Both the position numbers and the translations under genes were made by a program. Below are positions 17,999 through 28,008 of a stretch of DNA of 41,228 bases, in pieces. The notes below the pieces were generated by a model that had not been told where the DNA came from, ran no database searches, and saw nothing but the letters and a program-made list of their open reading frames with translations. The DNA is from Gryganskiella cystojenkinii (taxonomy: Eukaryota > Mortierellomycota > Mortierellomycetes > Mortierellales > Mortierellaceae): assembly GCA_015852425.1 (NCBI GenBank), contig JAAAIG010000175.1, forward strand, positions 9,041-50,268, read 5' to 3'. Numbering within the stretch: position 1 is the first letter of the stretch; each line of letters begins with the position of its first letter.

Positions 17999-20900
17999 AT
18001 GCATCCAACATTGCATGCTCTGGACCCAACACTGTTCGACACCACCGAGGAGTCTTGTTCTTCAAGCAAAGTTGCCGAGTCTATTACAAAAAGATCCCAG
18101 ACGCATGCAGTGGCAGGGGCTATTATAAAGGCGCAGTGGAATCAAATTTCAACTAATGGATGCATCAGTTCGATTACAAAAACAGCAAGGACGATCAATG
18201 GCAAAAAAAACAACAAAGTCTCGAGGACAGCAACATGTTATTCCCTCACCACTGTCAATATATCGTTACTGTTTTTGCTGACTTTTTTCCCTTTCTCTCC
18301 TTCGATACATATTCCTCCGGTGATACCATTTCTCCTTGGAAACACTCTCAAAAGCCTCAAGATCGAAATCTCGGGCATCCCTGCCGAGAACGGCAAGTGC
18401 AGAGTCGAGACCCAGCTCAAGATCACGCTCCACCTGAAAGATGCGACAGGGGGCATTGTACATGACTGGAAGCAACTCAAACTTCCTCATTCCCTGATCG
18501 CCAAAGAGAAGCATCGCATGGAAAAATATAATGGTAAGGGACCGATGGATGTCGTAAGGTTTATTTTTCTTGTTTGACTTGTTCGTTAACGACTTACCCC
18601 ACCATCGTGTTTGATTGTAATGTCCCCACTATTAGGTCGAAACAAAAATATCCAGGACACAGATGTTTTGACTCTTGACGCCAGGCTCGTTTGTGACCAC
18701 GACATGTCCAAGGTCTTGGAGTGTTGCGACAACTGCATAGGGCGGGAGCGGAAACGGGCGCATCGGAGGAAAGAGAGTCAAAAGCTACCAGGACCTTTGG
18801 CATCAATACCCATCTTTGGGTCCGTCAACCCAAAGCATGCCTCTCTCGAAGACGAACCCATCCCGCCAACACCCACAGACCCGATCGAATACCAGGCCTG
18901 GGAACGCCACCGGATCATGGTCTTTAGCAGCACAGAGTTTGTCGATTTCTCATCGGGACAGTGCCTGCTTCCGACCCGTATTACATGCTATTGTCGACAT
19001 CACAACGAAAAAGTCGGATTTCGGTAAGTTTCATGTCGTTCCTTACATTAATGTCTGGCGTCTTTATGTGCAATTGAAGTACAGAGCCATTCTTTTTTTG
19101 ATATGAAAAATAAGCAAGCGACGAGAGATATTACAGGATTGAAACAGGGCTCTTTGCCACCATGTGGAAACCGGAAATGATGGTTGCACAGCGCGGGACC
19201 TAAATTCAGCAGAGTTGGTATAAAAGCGCCCATTTGGAACACATCTATCGGAAATGAAAATCTTTAATGTGTTGGCTTGGCACGCAAAGTCGGAACTGGG
19301 CAACACAACTTTCAGCTGATAAAAAATAATGAAAGGCATGAACCACAGAGAGGGAATTTAGCTATGGGAGTCAATTGAATGCTAACGTGTTTAATTTATC
19401 TCAATCATCCGCCATAGTATCCAATTCACCGCTCGGGATTCGACAGGCGCAGTTGTGGCCTCTGTCCTCAGCAACGCAGTTATGATGATGGACGACCACA
19501 AGTCCGGAAAGAAGCCTACTCCTGGACCAGGCAAGACCAATGGCTCTGCATCCAAGACCGCTTCATCATCATCTTCAAGACCGAATAACTCGGCTGCAAA
19601 ACAGCACAGCTCAGCTCAAGACTATGACGACGATCAAGAGGAGATGGATCAAGATGAGTTCGTGCAGGAGGACGAGGAAGAGATTGATCTCGAAGCTGGC
19701 CATCATATACCCCGACATAACTACAATGGACAGAACACTCTCAAGATGGAGGAAACCGAGACTCGGTCGGGCGATGTACTGACCTCATTATCGTCAGTAA
19801 CAGAGAGTCTCGGAGCCAAGCGACGGGTAGATGATAGCATGATGGACGACATACAAACGCAGTCGATGATGGACTCTACTCGGGGTCCTTTCAGACGGAA
19901 AACGAGCCACGACGTCGTCCATGGCGGAGGAGGACCAAGTGCGCTACCCTTTACGTCTTCAACGATGTCCTTTTCGTCTTCACCCAGATTGGACGCCCTA
20001 GCCTCTCCCTCGCCGTTCATGCCAGGATCCCCGTTTGCGAATGACGAGCACTCCAACGCTTTTGCCCCCTCTTTTTCACAAGCGATGGTCAGCAACGGAA
20101 GTCTATTGGATCCCAAGACCATGAGCATGTTTCTTCAGAATGGCCTGTCGCAGAATGGTTCGGCACGGAGACCGTCCAAGGACATGATGGATCAGGAATC
20201 TTCCATGATGGAATTTACGACTCTGGACGAATCCATGTCTTCGCCGCCTGACGCCTTCAAGTCTCTGATCCTCCCAGAGCAGGGTCAGCCTTCTGCAATG
20301 CCCCCATCAAGGCAAGCTTTGGCAGCAAGGCCGTCGTTCTCCGTCCCTACTACATCACCATTCCCGGCAACGTCTACTTCAAGTTCAACGGCGACAACCA
20401 ACCCATTCAACTCTGCGGGCATGTACTCGATGGCATTTAGCAATACGATATCTGCGCCACTGAATGGTCCTACTTCCTCAACTACCGGCGGCGCCGCTGC
20501 AGGATTGCCTTCAAGTTTCTTGGATGCGTCTCAGATGCAGGAGTTCCAAAACTTTAAGCGCCAAAGTTTAATCCAGTCTCAACAACAGCAACTCCTGAGT
20601 CAAATTCAAGCAGGCATGCAACAGGGTCAACAAGCAATTGCTAGCAAACCTGTTCCATGGATGTCTGCCAAGGGCGAAACCAAGGATCCTTACTTCAACA
20701 TGCGCACGGCCATGTCCCAGACCACGGATCCATCCTCGAGCGCTTTCATTGGCATCCCATCGACCCTCTCAGATATGGAGACAAGCTGGGCTGCACCAAC
20801 AGCAAAGCCAGAGACGGAAGCAACAAGCGTAGGTTCCGAATCCATGATAGAGAGCCCCTTAACAGGAACTGCTTCTTTGTCCTCGGCAGCAGCAACACCA

Positions 20901-22025
20901 GCGCCAGATACGCCTCTGGCTCCCAAGAAGAGAGGCCGCCCACGCAAGGTTCCTGCTCCAACAGCCTCTCAGGCAGTATCACCACTCTTATCTCCCAAAG
21001 TACCGCTCACGGAGCCACCATCACCCTCTCCGCCGCCAGCTCAAGCTCAAGCAGCAGCAGCGTTGACGTCAGCTTCAGCGGCAACAGCGACGGCAGCTCA
21101 GTTTTTGCTCTTTCAACAACGCCAGCAGCAACAGCAACAACAATTCCAACAGCAGTTGCAACAACAACAGAAACAGGCCATTTTAGCTCGACAAAAACCT
21201 CGTGTCCAAAAGCTTATTCCTTCTCGAGGTCCTGTCGAGGGCGGAGCTGAGATCACTCTTTTGGGCAGCGGATTCTTTCCTGGCATGGTTCCGACTTTTG
21301 ATGGCGTCCCAGCATTGAGCGTTCAGTACTATGGACCCGAGACTGTGATTTGTCGTTTGCCACCCCGTGCATTCCCTGGCACAGTCGTGGTGAAGGCTCA
21401 AAATCCGATGAATGCGGCTGTTGGAGCCGCCGCCGCAGCTGCAGGAAAAGATGATACTGCCACCGTTACGAGCAATGATTTGGTCCGCACGATGACTCAG
21501 CTCTTTGGGGGACCATCTGGAGCCCAGATTTTGGGTGACGACGACGTTGGTGTGCTGTTCGAGTACGAGGAGAGCAAGGGTGATCGTGATCTGATTGCAT
21601 TGGCCTTACAGGTTCTGGGAATGAAGATGAATGGACGTGTCGAGCCTCCTCATCAGGTTGCCATGCGGATCATGGGCACCGCCGCTGCATCGAACAGTAT
21701 CCTGGGCTCAGGTCAAAGCGCTGGTGCGAATGGAATGTCGACTGCTCAGCTCCAGTTGGGATCATCCTCCGCTTCGGCTGCACTACCACAACAACAACAG
21801 CAGTTGCAACTTCAGTCTCTCCAGCAGCAACAGCTTTTGCAACAGCGCCAGTCTTTCCAAGCCTCGACTGCACAGTCTTTGCTCCCCTTTAATGGACTTC
21901 AGCAGCAGTTATTGCAACAACAACAACCGAACGCGCTACAGCTACAGTTTCAACGATTCCAGCAACAGCAACAGCAACAACAGCAGCAGCAGCAACAACA
22001 ACAACAACAACAACAACAACAGTAG
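17999..22025 (+). CDS. SPT23: Spt23/Mga2-like IPT/TIG-domain transcription regulator
   Basis: Firm exons are (up to) 18533, 18636-19023 and 19418-22025; phases fit (AATG|GTAAGG, TTCG|GTAAGT donors). An ATG at 17999 gives 1176 aa, but the 5' end is unresolved: the hydrophobic stretch at about 18,250-18,350 looks like intron, and starts at 17880 or 18156 are alternatives. The N-terminal domain matches Spt23/Mga2 (GKCRVETQLKITLHL, LIAKEKHRMEKYNG, LLPTRITCYCRHHNEKVGF). A long Ser/Met/Gln-rich region includes an AT-hook-like KKRGRPRK. The IPT/TIG domain begins at about 21,190 (PSRGPVEGGAEITLLGSGFF), followed by the conserved helix LIALALQVLGMKMNG. Yeast Spt23 and Mga2 are ER-anchored and control the fatty-acid desaturase gene OLE1. 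Here the protein stops in a polyQ run, with no ankyrin repeats or membrane helix. An AATAAA lies at 22394-22399. Confidence 0.85.
21956..22022 (+). repeat. CAG/CAA polyglutamine tract
   Basis: About 21 nearly uninterrupted Gln codons, mixed CAG and CAA, end at TAG 22023-22025. The TAG differs from CAG by one base. Downstream the frame stays open for 27 more codons (QQPQTPQTPNDPLD...) to TGA 22107-22109. Other Q tracts of the same protein lie at about 21,117-21,175 and 21,789-21,930. Confidence 0.8.
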
Positions 22026-22109
22026 CAGCAACCGCAGACCCCTCAGACTCCAAATGACCCCTTAGACTCCAAACCCCAGTCATCAAGCTGGTCCATCCTG
22101 GCTTCGTGA

Positions 22110-23226
22110 TGGTTTTATGAGAGTAACAATTGGGAACGTGATCTTTCTTTTTTTGACGCTCAATTCACTTTTTCAAACCTTTATACAACACCTAATAATC
22201 GACATTCAAATCGTCCCTACCCTTTGATATACCCCATTTCTTCTTATCCTTTCGTTTTTCCTCTTCGTCCCTTTTTTTTGTTCTTGTTGTTGTTATTTTT
22301 CCTTTGTCCCTTCCTTTGACATTTCTTTCTCGACTTATCTCATCCCTCGTCCTGCATCCTTTTGTAAATTAGAAGAAAAAACAACTTGATCATAATAAAT
22401 AACCGTAAAAATCACTTTAACCGCGACAAACAACGTGATTGAATAGGAACTGGAGGAGATTCTTGACGATTCAATGCTCCTTGTGGTTGGTGCAGACGAA
22501 AACACTCTCGGCCGTCTCCTCCTCCTCGAAAAAAAATAAGGGAATAAGTGAGAGGGAAAGTTCGTTTGGCAAAAACGATCATAAAGAATGACAGAGAGCA
22601 TAAAAACGAGAGGCACATCTATCTTTTGGTGGCGTCCTAATACACTTTTTTTTTCCGGATCACACTGTGCGACTGTTGTAATTATCGTCAGTAATTTGAT
22701 CAAAACCACCCCTGTGGACTGTTGACTGTGTACAATTGCCTTCCGGTAGGATACAAGTGAAGTTTGCCAGGATGGTTCTGCAACTTATGACTGGATAAAT
22801 GTGTGATATGCCAGGAGAGTCTCATAACAGGTCCTCTCCCAAGAGTAGAGACATGACCAATTGCTCATCCTGTCGCTGTTCTCTCCAGGCAGATTCTCTT
22901 ATGTATTCTTCTATGCAAGCACATGCACCGATGACCCCCCGTTGAACAAGGGAGGGCTGTGTATGAAAGAATAATGAGAGTTGATATATTGGTACAAAGG
23001 AGTGCTGACTTTTCGAGTCAGATGTATGGTCTATGTTGGATTGATCTCTCGGGCATTAGCGAAATGAAAGAATCTTCCTTGTTCCTGATCGATTGTTGAA
23101 TCCAGGTCCAAGAGTTGTTTTGATTCCTTATTTTTTTTTCCCGAGGGAGAGGGTTTGATGGTGGAATGGTCGGGTCGAATCGAGGGGCGGCTAAAAGACA
23201 AACGGAGCAAAGCGACCCAACAGGAT
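22110..23226. other. Convergent 3' region without a gene
   Basis: It lies between the 3' ends of the Spt23-like gene (+) and the uS14m gene (-). The first 300 bp are T/C-rich and end near AATAAA (22394-22399), probably the 3' UTR of the former. The remainder has no coding-like frame. Confidence 0.5.
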
Positions 23227-23529
23227 CTACCAAGTCGATTTCCGGACACCGGGGAGTTCACCCTCAAGGGCCTTGAGACGGAACTGGAATCGGCAGAGTC
23301 GGAACGCACGGAGGACACCACGACCACGACCAGTCTCGAGACAACGGTTATGAATGGCTGTAGGACGGGCATCCCGAGGGAACGCATTGAGCTGAAGTTG
23401 AGCCTGGGCGCGGACCTTGGCAGGAAGGGCCGTGTTGTGGGTCAAGTAACGGAAAGCCTGACGAACAACTTCGGACGAGGCCACGGTGGCCCTGGCCTTC
23501 ATGTCACGGATAATACGGGCACGAGGCAT
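23227..23529 (-). CDS. MRP2: Mitochondrial small-subunit ribosomal protein uS14m
   Basis: Intronless, 100 aa, from the ATG at 23529. The C-terminal half carries the uS14 signature: RCLETGRGRGVLRAFRLCRF, then LPGVRKSTW at the end. The N-terminal half is basic with an amphipathic helix (IIRDMKARATVASSEVVRQA). uS14 binds 16S-type rRNA in the head of the small subunit. The length matches mitochondrial and bacterial homologues (about 100 aa). There is no separate long presequence; the basic N-terminus may act as the import signal, as is usual for this protein. It is divergent from uL6m with 312 bp between the start codons. Confidence 0.92.
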   Translation of the reverse strand: MPRARIIRDMKARATVASSEVVRQAFRYLTHNTALPAKVRAQAQLQLNAFPRDARPTAIHNRCLETGRGRGVLRAFRLCRFQFRLKALEGELPGVRKSTW

Positions 23530-23841
23530 GGTGGTGGATGTATATGTGCTTTGAGTGGAGACGAAATGAGAGAGACTCTTTTGGAGAAACGGAAATGTGA
23601 TCAAGTCTGTCCCTTGAGACCCGCGGGTCGGTTTAGTGACGTCACTCTTCTGATTTTCGCACAATTCCCATGTAAATATTTAGCAGTCACCTTTCCAAGT
23701 ACTCTCAACAACAGATCAGGCCTTCCTTCGGACATCAGTTTATTATTTGCCACTGATTTCGGCCCCTGCTTTGTCTTTTATTGCATTTCGCATTCAAATC
23801 CACCGTCCTCTTCCCTTCAAACACATTCACATATAATAGCC
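23530..23841. promoter_or_regulatory. Bidirectional promoter of uS14m and uL6m
   Basis: 312 bp between the two divergent start codons. It contains the perfect palindromes GACCCGCGGGTC (23618-23629) and AGTGACGTCACT (23635-23646), five bases apart. The second includes the consensus CRE TGACGTCA, the site of fungal CREB/ATF-type bZIP factors. A/T-rich DNA follows (TATTTAG, TTTATTATTT). A single regulator could control both mitoribosomal genes. Confidence 0.65.
23618..23646. promoter_or_regulatory. Twin 12-bp palindromes including a CRE
   Basis: GACCCGCGGGTC, then GGTTT, then AGTGACGTCACT. Both 12-mers are perfectly self-complementary. TGACGTCA is the established bZIP (CREB/ATF) site. The GC palindrome is not one I can assign; its CGG/CCG half-sites resemble Zn2Cys6 targets. 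Confidence 0.7.
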
Positions 23842-24552
23842 ATGGCTGGCATCCTTCCCAGGCGCATGGGACTGTGCTTGCAGGCAGTAGCACCCATCAC
23901 CACCCGTCGCACCTTCTCCTCCACCCCTGCTGCCCTCTCTCACATTGGCAAACAGACTCTCCCATACAGCTCAGACGTCGTCATTACCCATGACCCCACC
24001 CCGATCTTGACCCCTCGTGTCCCTGCCGACTTGAACTCGACCACGCTCAAAATCAAGGGACCTCTCGGCGAACATATCCTGCCCATCAAACCCTTTGTCA
24101 ACCTCAAGTTTGAACAGGAACAGGGCGATTCTCTCTTGTCCGTTTCCGTTCAGGACTCGACAGTCAAGGAGCAAAGAGCTATGTGGGGCACGACCCGTGC
24201 CTTGATCGCCGGCGCTATCACCGGTGTCACAGAAGGTTACACGGTCCCTGTTCGTCTGGTCGGCGTCGGTTATCGTGCTACTGTCGAGCCCCTGACCGGA
24301 TCTGCGGACAAGAACAAGAAGATGTTGTCGATGAAGTTGGGTTATTCCCATCAGGTCGAGATCGAGATCCCCGAGGGAATTCAATGTACGGCTCCCTTGC
24401 CCAACAAGATCATGTTGACCGGCAATGATATCCAAAAGGTGAAGGAGTTTGCGTTCAAGATCCGGAAATGGAGACCCCCAGAGCCCTATAACCAGAAGGG
24501 TATCTTTGTCGGTGACGAGACCATTGCCAAGAAGACCTCCAAGAAGAAGTAG
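23842..24552 (+). CDS. MRPL6: Mitochondrial large-subunit ribosomal protein uL6m
   Basis: Intronless, 236 aa. I chose the ATG at 23842 because it starts a typical mitochondrial presequence (MAGILPRRMGLCLQAVAPIT...RRTFSSTPAA: basic, Ser-rich, no acids). The open frame further upstream is promoter. The two uL6 domains follow: TLKIKGPLGEH in the first half; RLVGVGYRA and KLGYSHQVEIEIPEGI in the second; then the rRNA-binding loop LTGNDIQKVKEFAFKIRKWRPPEPYNQKG and a lysine-rich end. This matches bacterial L6 and yeast Mrpl6 from end to end. uL6 sits near the GTPase-associated centre of the large subunit. Confidence 0.95.
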   Translation: MAGILPRRMGLCLQAVAPITTRRTFSSTPAALSHIGKQTLPYSSDVVITHDPTPILTPRVPADLNSTTLKIKGPLGEHILPIKPFVNLKFEQEQGDSLLSVSVQDSTVKEQRAMWGTTRALIAGAITGVTEGYTVPVRLVGVGYRATVEPLTGSADKNKKMLSMKLGYSHQVEIEIPEGIQCTAPLPNKIMLTGNDIQKVKEFAFKIRKWRPPEPYNQKGIFVGDETIAKKTSKKK

Positions 24553-25367
24553 AGAGATTTCCCCCCCGTCTTATTATTTTTCAAAGCTTCCTGCTCTTTC
24601 TTCGTTTTATCCTCTTTGCTTTCTCTTTTCATTCGCACATCATAGATCCCCCACCTTCCATTTTGTTGTTTTCATAATACACCATTTTCAACCACATGTG
24701 ATTTTCATTTTGTAACGATAGCTACGGCGAACCGCGAACATGAATGACACTGAGGATGTTCACAGGAGGATCAATGATAAAGTTTGGCGTAGGGACAGAG
24801 ATAGACCACGGAAAGACAATGACGATACTGACGATGACGGTTTCCTGACTCTGGAGTTGGAAGCGACATCAAAAAATCATTTAGATCCATCATTGCACCA
24901 ACTACCCCTTCCTCCCCTCCCCCTCTTTCCCCTGAAAAGACGGTCCTCGGCAACAAGGGAAGGAACTCGATCCAGTTACTTTGTATATTCTAATACGATC
25001 ACTTTTGTCGCTGGTCTGGGGCAAAAAAAGAGGACCTACCACATCAGCCAGGTAAAAATAAAGGTGGTTCTCAATGAGCAAAGAAAAGAAAAGCAGTGAC
25101 TGACGAGAAATCACATTGGCCAGGTCTTTTTTCCTGCAAAAAAGGGTCATCTGTCAACGTATTGGATGAGACCAAAAGAGCCTGGACGCATTGACACACG
25201 CGTGCACAGGGTCATCCACTGCCTCCTATGTTGCTTCTGTTTGAAATAGAATTGCTTTGCTTCTTCTTTCTTTCTTTCCCATTCTCTTGTTTTCTCTTTC
25301 AACTCACCCAACAACTACTTTTACCCATCCTCACTACATTCACCTCCACCAACCAACTTGAATCAAC
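24553..25367. other. Intergenic region between uL6m and the RPEL gene
   Basis: The uL6m 3' region is T/C-rich. An ATG at 24740 opens a 119-codon frame, acidic and basic (KDNDDTDDDGFLTLE), without domain or splice support; I leave it out. From 25,240 to 25,360 the plus strand is pyrimidine-rich (CTTTCTTTCTTTCCC), consistent with the promoter and leader of the RPEL gene. Confidence 0.45.
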
Positions 25368-26841
25368 ATGGGTACATGCCTCGAACACGGGTCGTTGGGA
25401 AAAGCGATGCAAACCGAGCCAACTCAACCATAAACACCACTAACTCTGGTTCTTTCTTTTTTCATTCCATACGGTCTTTTATGCACTCTCTCTTTCGCGT
25501 ACTCTTTTTGGGCGACAATATCTTCCTGGCGAAATCACTTTTCTCTTTGGGATTCGCATGGGTCCCTGCAACACTCGTTTTGCTCTCGTGTATCTGGATC
25601 GAACTAATGGGCTCCTCAAAAAAACTCTCACGGCGTTTGTTCCCCTGGGAAAAAAACGACAACAACTACCACACGAACATTGTCTTTTATCTCACGTCTT
25701 TGATATTACTGTAAGTCAACAAGAGACCTCTACACTGTTTCTAGAGTCAAAACATTTCGTTCAATGCACCAAAAAAGAAAGAAAGAGAGATAGTCGGCAG
25801 TCAGTACTGACGCGTTACACGTTTTTACTGGGGATCTTAACATTCTCTTGTAGTGGACGTCCTCGCTGGAACTTTAGCTGATCATTTGCGCAAATCCAAC
25901 GAGGAATTGGACAGATTCTTGAAGGAACGTCCCAACCAGCAGGAACTCGTTAACAAGAACATCCTCAAGGGTAAGATTGATAGCCCTGCTGGTTTTTAGT
26001 GATCGATTTCCATGTACATGCCTTAAAGATTAGATATCTGGAAGAAGAAGAAGAAAAAAAAAGGCGTGAGAGCGTCCTACCCGTCCGTGGACCTATTTTC
26101 CTTCTGGACAAACAAGGGGTGATTCAAGAAAAGCATTGTTCACATCCCTTAATTTTTTTTTCTCTCTCTCTCTTTCCATCTCTGTGCGTCCCGGTCTGTT
26201 TTCCCTTTGTTTTTATTTTCTTTTGTAGACCCCAAGATCGCACCCGCGCTGCAGGTCCATGCCGAAGAACTCAAACGGGCCAAACTCGAGACTGCCCTGG
26301 CTCACAAGATCGAGAGTCGTCCGTCTGTTGCCGAGTTGATGAACCATAACATTCTGCATGGTAAGGAGAGGCATGGTTTTACTTTTCCAATCTCGCGCAC
26401 ACAGAAAAGGGTCATGTGGCCCTATATAGACTCCTTTGTTCATTAATGACCGATCGACTGTTCACCTTGTGATTATGTACCATTCGAGATTAACACTAAC
26501 TGAGTATGGTCTAAAACTCTCTTTTTTTTTGTGTTGTTCCATGGCGCTAGCATCGAATGTGGCCCCTGCTCTGCAAGGCAAGGAAGCAGAATTGAAGAGA
26601 TCTCAGCTCGAGGACATGTTGAAGACCAAGATCCAGGAACGCCCTTCGCCCGATACCTTGATCGAGAAGCACATCCTCGGTAGGTTTTGTTTTATTGAGT
26701 ATTAGTCGTCATGTTTTCTATACTGGGCTCTCAGAGAAGGCTTCATCGACGATAATGGTGGCTAGTCACCTTTCATATTTTCTGCAAGTTCGTCATCCGA
26801 CGCCATTTCACGATTCACTTGTCCACGATATTTCATACTAA
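25368..26841 (+). CDS. Small RPEL-repeat protein (actin-binding type)
   Basis: Five exons: 25368-25371, 25854-25970, 26229-26360, 26551-26679 and 26735-26841. The total is 489 nt, 162 aa; every intron is phase 1 and every junction fits. Exons 2-4 each encode one RPEL motif: FLKERPNQQELVNKNIL, KIESRPSVAELMNHNIL and KIQERPSPDTLIEKHIL. Repeats 2 and 3 are preceded by related segments (APALQ...ELKR). RPEL motifs bind monomeric actin in animal MRTF and Phactr proteins, and short RPEL proteins are known in fungi. The third repeat has Thr-Leu instead of Glu-Leu. The 4-nt first exon (ATGG) and the last exon, which has no recognisable domain, are inferred. The three central exons are secure. Confidence 0.78.
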
Positions 26842-27575
26842 CGATCGCTCTTATTTTTTTTTTTACCAATGAACGTCGGTAATAGAGGGTCAAGTTGTCT
26901 AGGCTATCAGGATCCCGATCATACCTTTTTTTTCTTGAACAACGCGACAAAAAAAAACACAGTATTCCAACAATCAGCAACCCATCGATTTTTTATTAAG
27001 AAAGCAACATTAGGATTATCAAGGCGTGTGATCTGACTTGACAGGAGAAAGACGGAGGAAGCCATGTCGAAAAGAAGAAACCCCCTGTACTGTACTACCC
27101 TTCAGACAGTTCCTCTTAAGGCCTTCGATATGAGCGACTCTTTTTTTAATTCTTCTTTTTCATTGCATTCCTTCCTCCGTGGGTCATTTTTCAGCACACA
27201 AATAAATAATTTATTTCCAACATTTTCATGCAACGCGGAAACTGCCTGCATCAACAATCACCCCAAAGGTTTGCCCAACGTCTTTATGTACTTTCGTACA
27301 ATCTTTTGCGAGGTCAAAGAATAGCAACAAAGCTCTCTGCTTCTATTACCCTTGACTTCATGACCTGTCAAATAACAAAACAAAGTTGTTAGTGTTCCTG
27401 ATTGTCGTCGTTTATTTGTTTTGATGGTCCCCACTTCGACCTTTTTGTATCGTTGCACAGGATTGCAGTTGAACGATGGTGTCGTGGGTTTCCTCCCTCT
27501 GAAATTACCATTTCGTTTCGCCTCGTCAACGCCGTATCAACTAACGCCAGCTGTGTATGCCCTTTTTGAAGCATT
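26842..27575. other. Intergenic region without a supportable gene
   Basis: AT-rich, with poly-T runs at about 26,855 and 26,930. Frames on both strands are short and not coding-like. The left end of any Harbinger-type element would lie here. I looked for a terminal inverted repeat matching the DNA right of the Myb/SANT gene and saw only a weak partial match (GACTTGAC...AGAAAG), not enough to call. Confidence 0.4.
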
Positions 27576-28002
27576 ATGAGAGCTGTTATTCCTCTCTTTG
27601 CGCTCCAGCATTCTTACCCTCAAGAATCGACCGTCGTCCCCTCCGCTCGAATCAGCCCCTGCAAGTCACGAAGAACGATTCTTGCATTTGCTTTTAATCG
27701 CCCTTACACTCACAAGCAATTATATTTCGAGGGTGAGGAGTACCTTCTCGGAGATGCTGGCTATTCCAATACGCCAACAGTTATCTCACGCTACAAGAGG
27801 CAACAAATTAACTCGAGATGAACACCGGTTCAACGGTCTCCATGGGTCAGCACGCGTCAAGATAGAACATGCATTTGGCTGGAAATGGCAATCGCTCCAG
27901 AATCTACCTGTAAAGGTGAATGTAAGAGCGGACATCTCCAAGGCAGCCGATTGGGTCATGGCCTTCATGATCTTGCACAATCTTTACACCTTAGGAATAT
28001 AA
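27576..28002 (+). pseudogene. Broken PIF/Harbinger-type (DDE) transposase remnant
   Basis: The last part of a HARBI1-like DDE domain is readable across two frames. Frame one gives LYFEGEEYLLGDAGYSNTP, the second catalytic Asp region (GDAGY). Frame two gives FNGLHGSARVKIEHAFGWKW and ADWVMAFMILHNL, the third acidic residue region (IEHAFG) and the conserved terminal helix. The frame changes at about 27,780-27,815 by one base. No start or first catalytic Asp is recognisable upstream, so the 5' half is gone or unrecognisable. The TAA at 28000-28002 lies six bases from the stop of the opposite-strand Myb/SANT gene, so the two form a tail-to-tail pair. Confidence 0.75.
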
Positions 28003-28008
28003 TATTAT

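Noticed and set aside
23155..23841. In-frame extension upstream of uL6m
   Set aside because: It overlaps uS14m on the other strand and the shared promoter; the ATG at 23842 begins a proper mitochondrial presequence.
24740..25099. 119-codon frame with acidic and basic stretch
   Set aside because: No domain, no splice support, lies in a likely promoter region.
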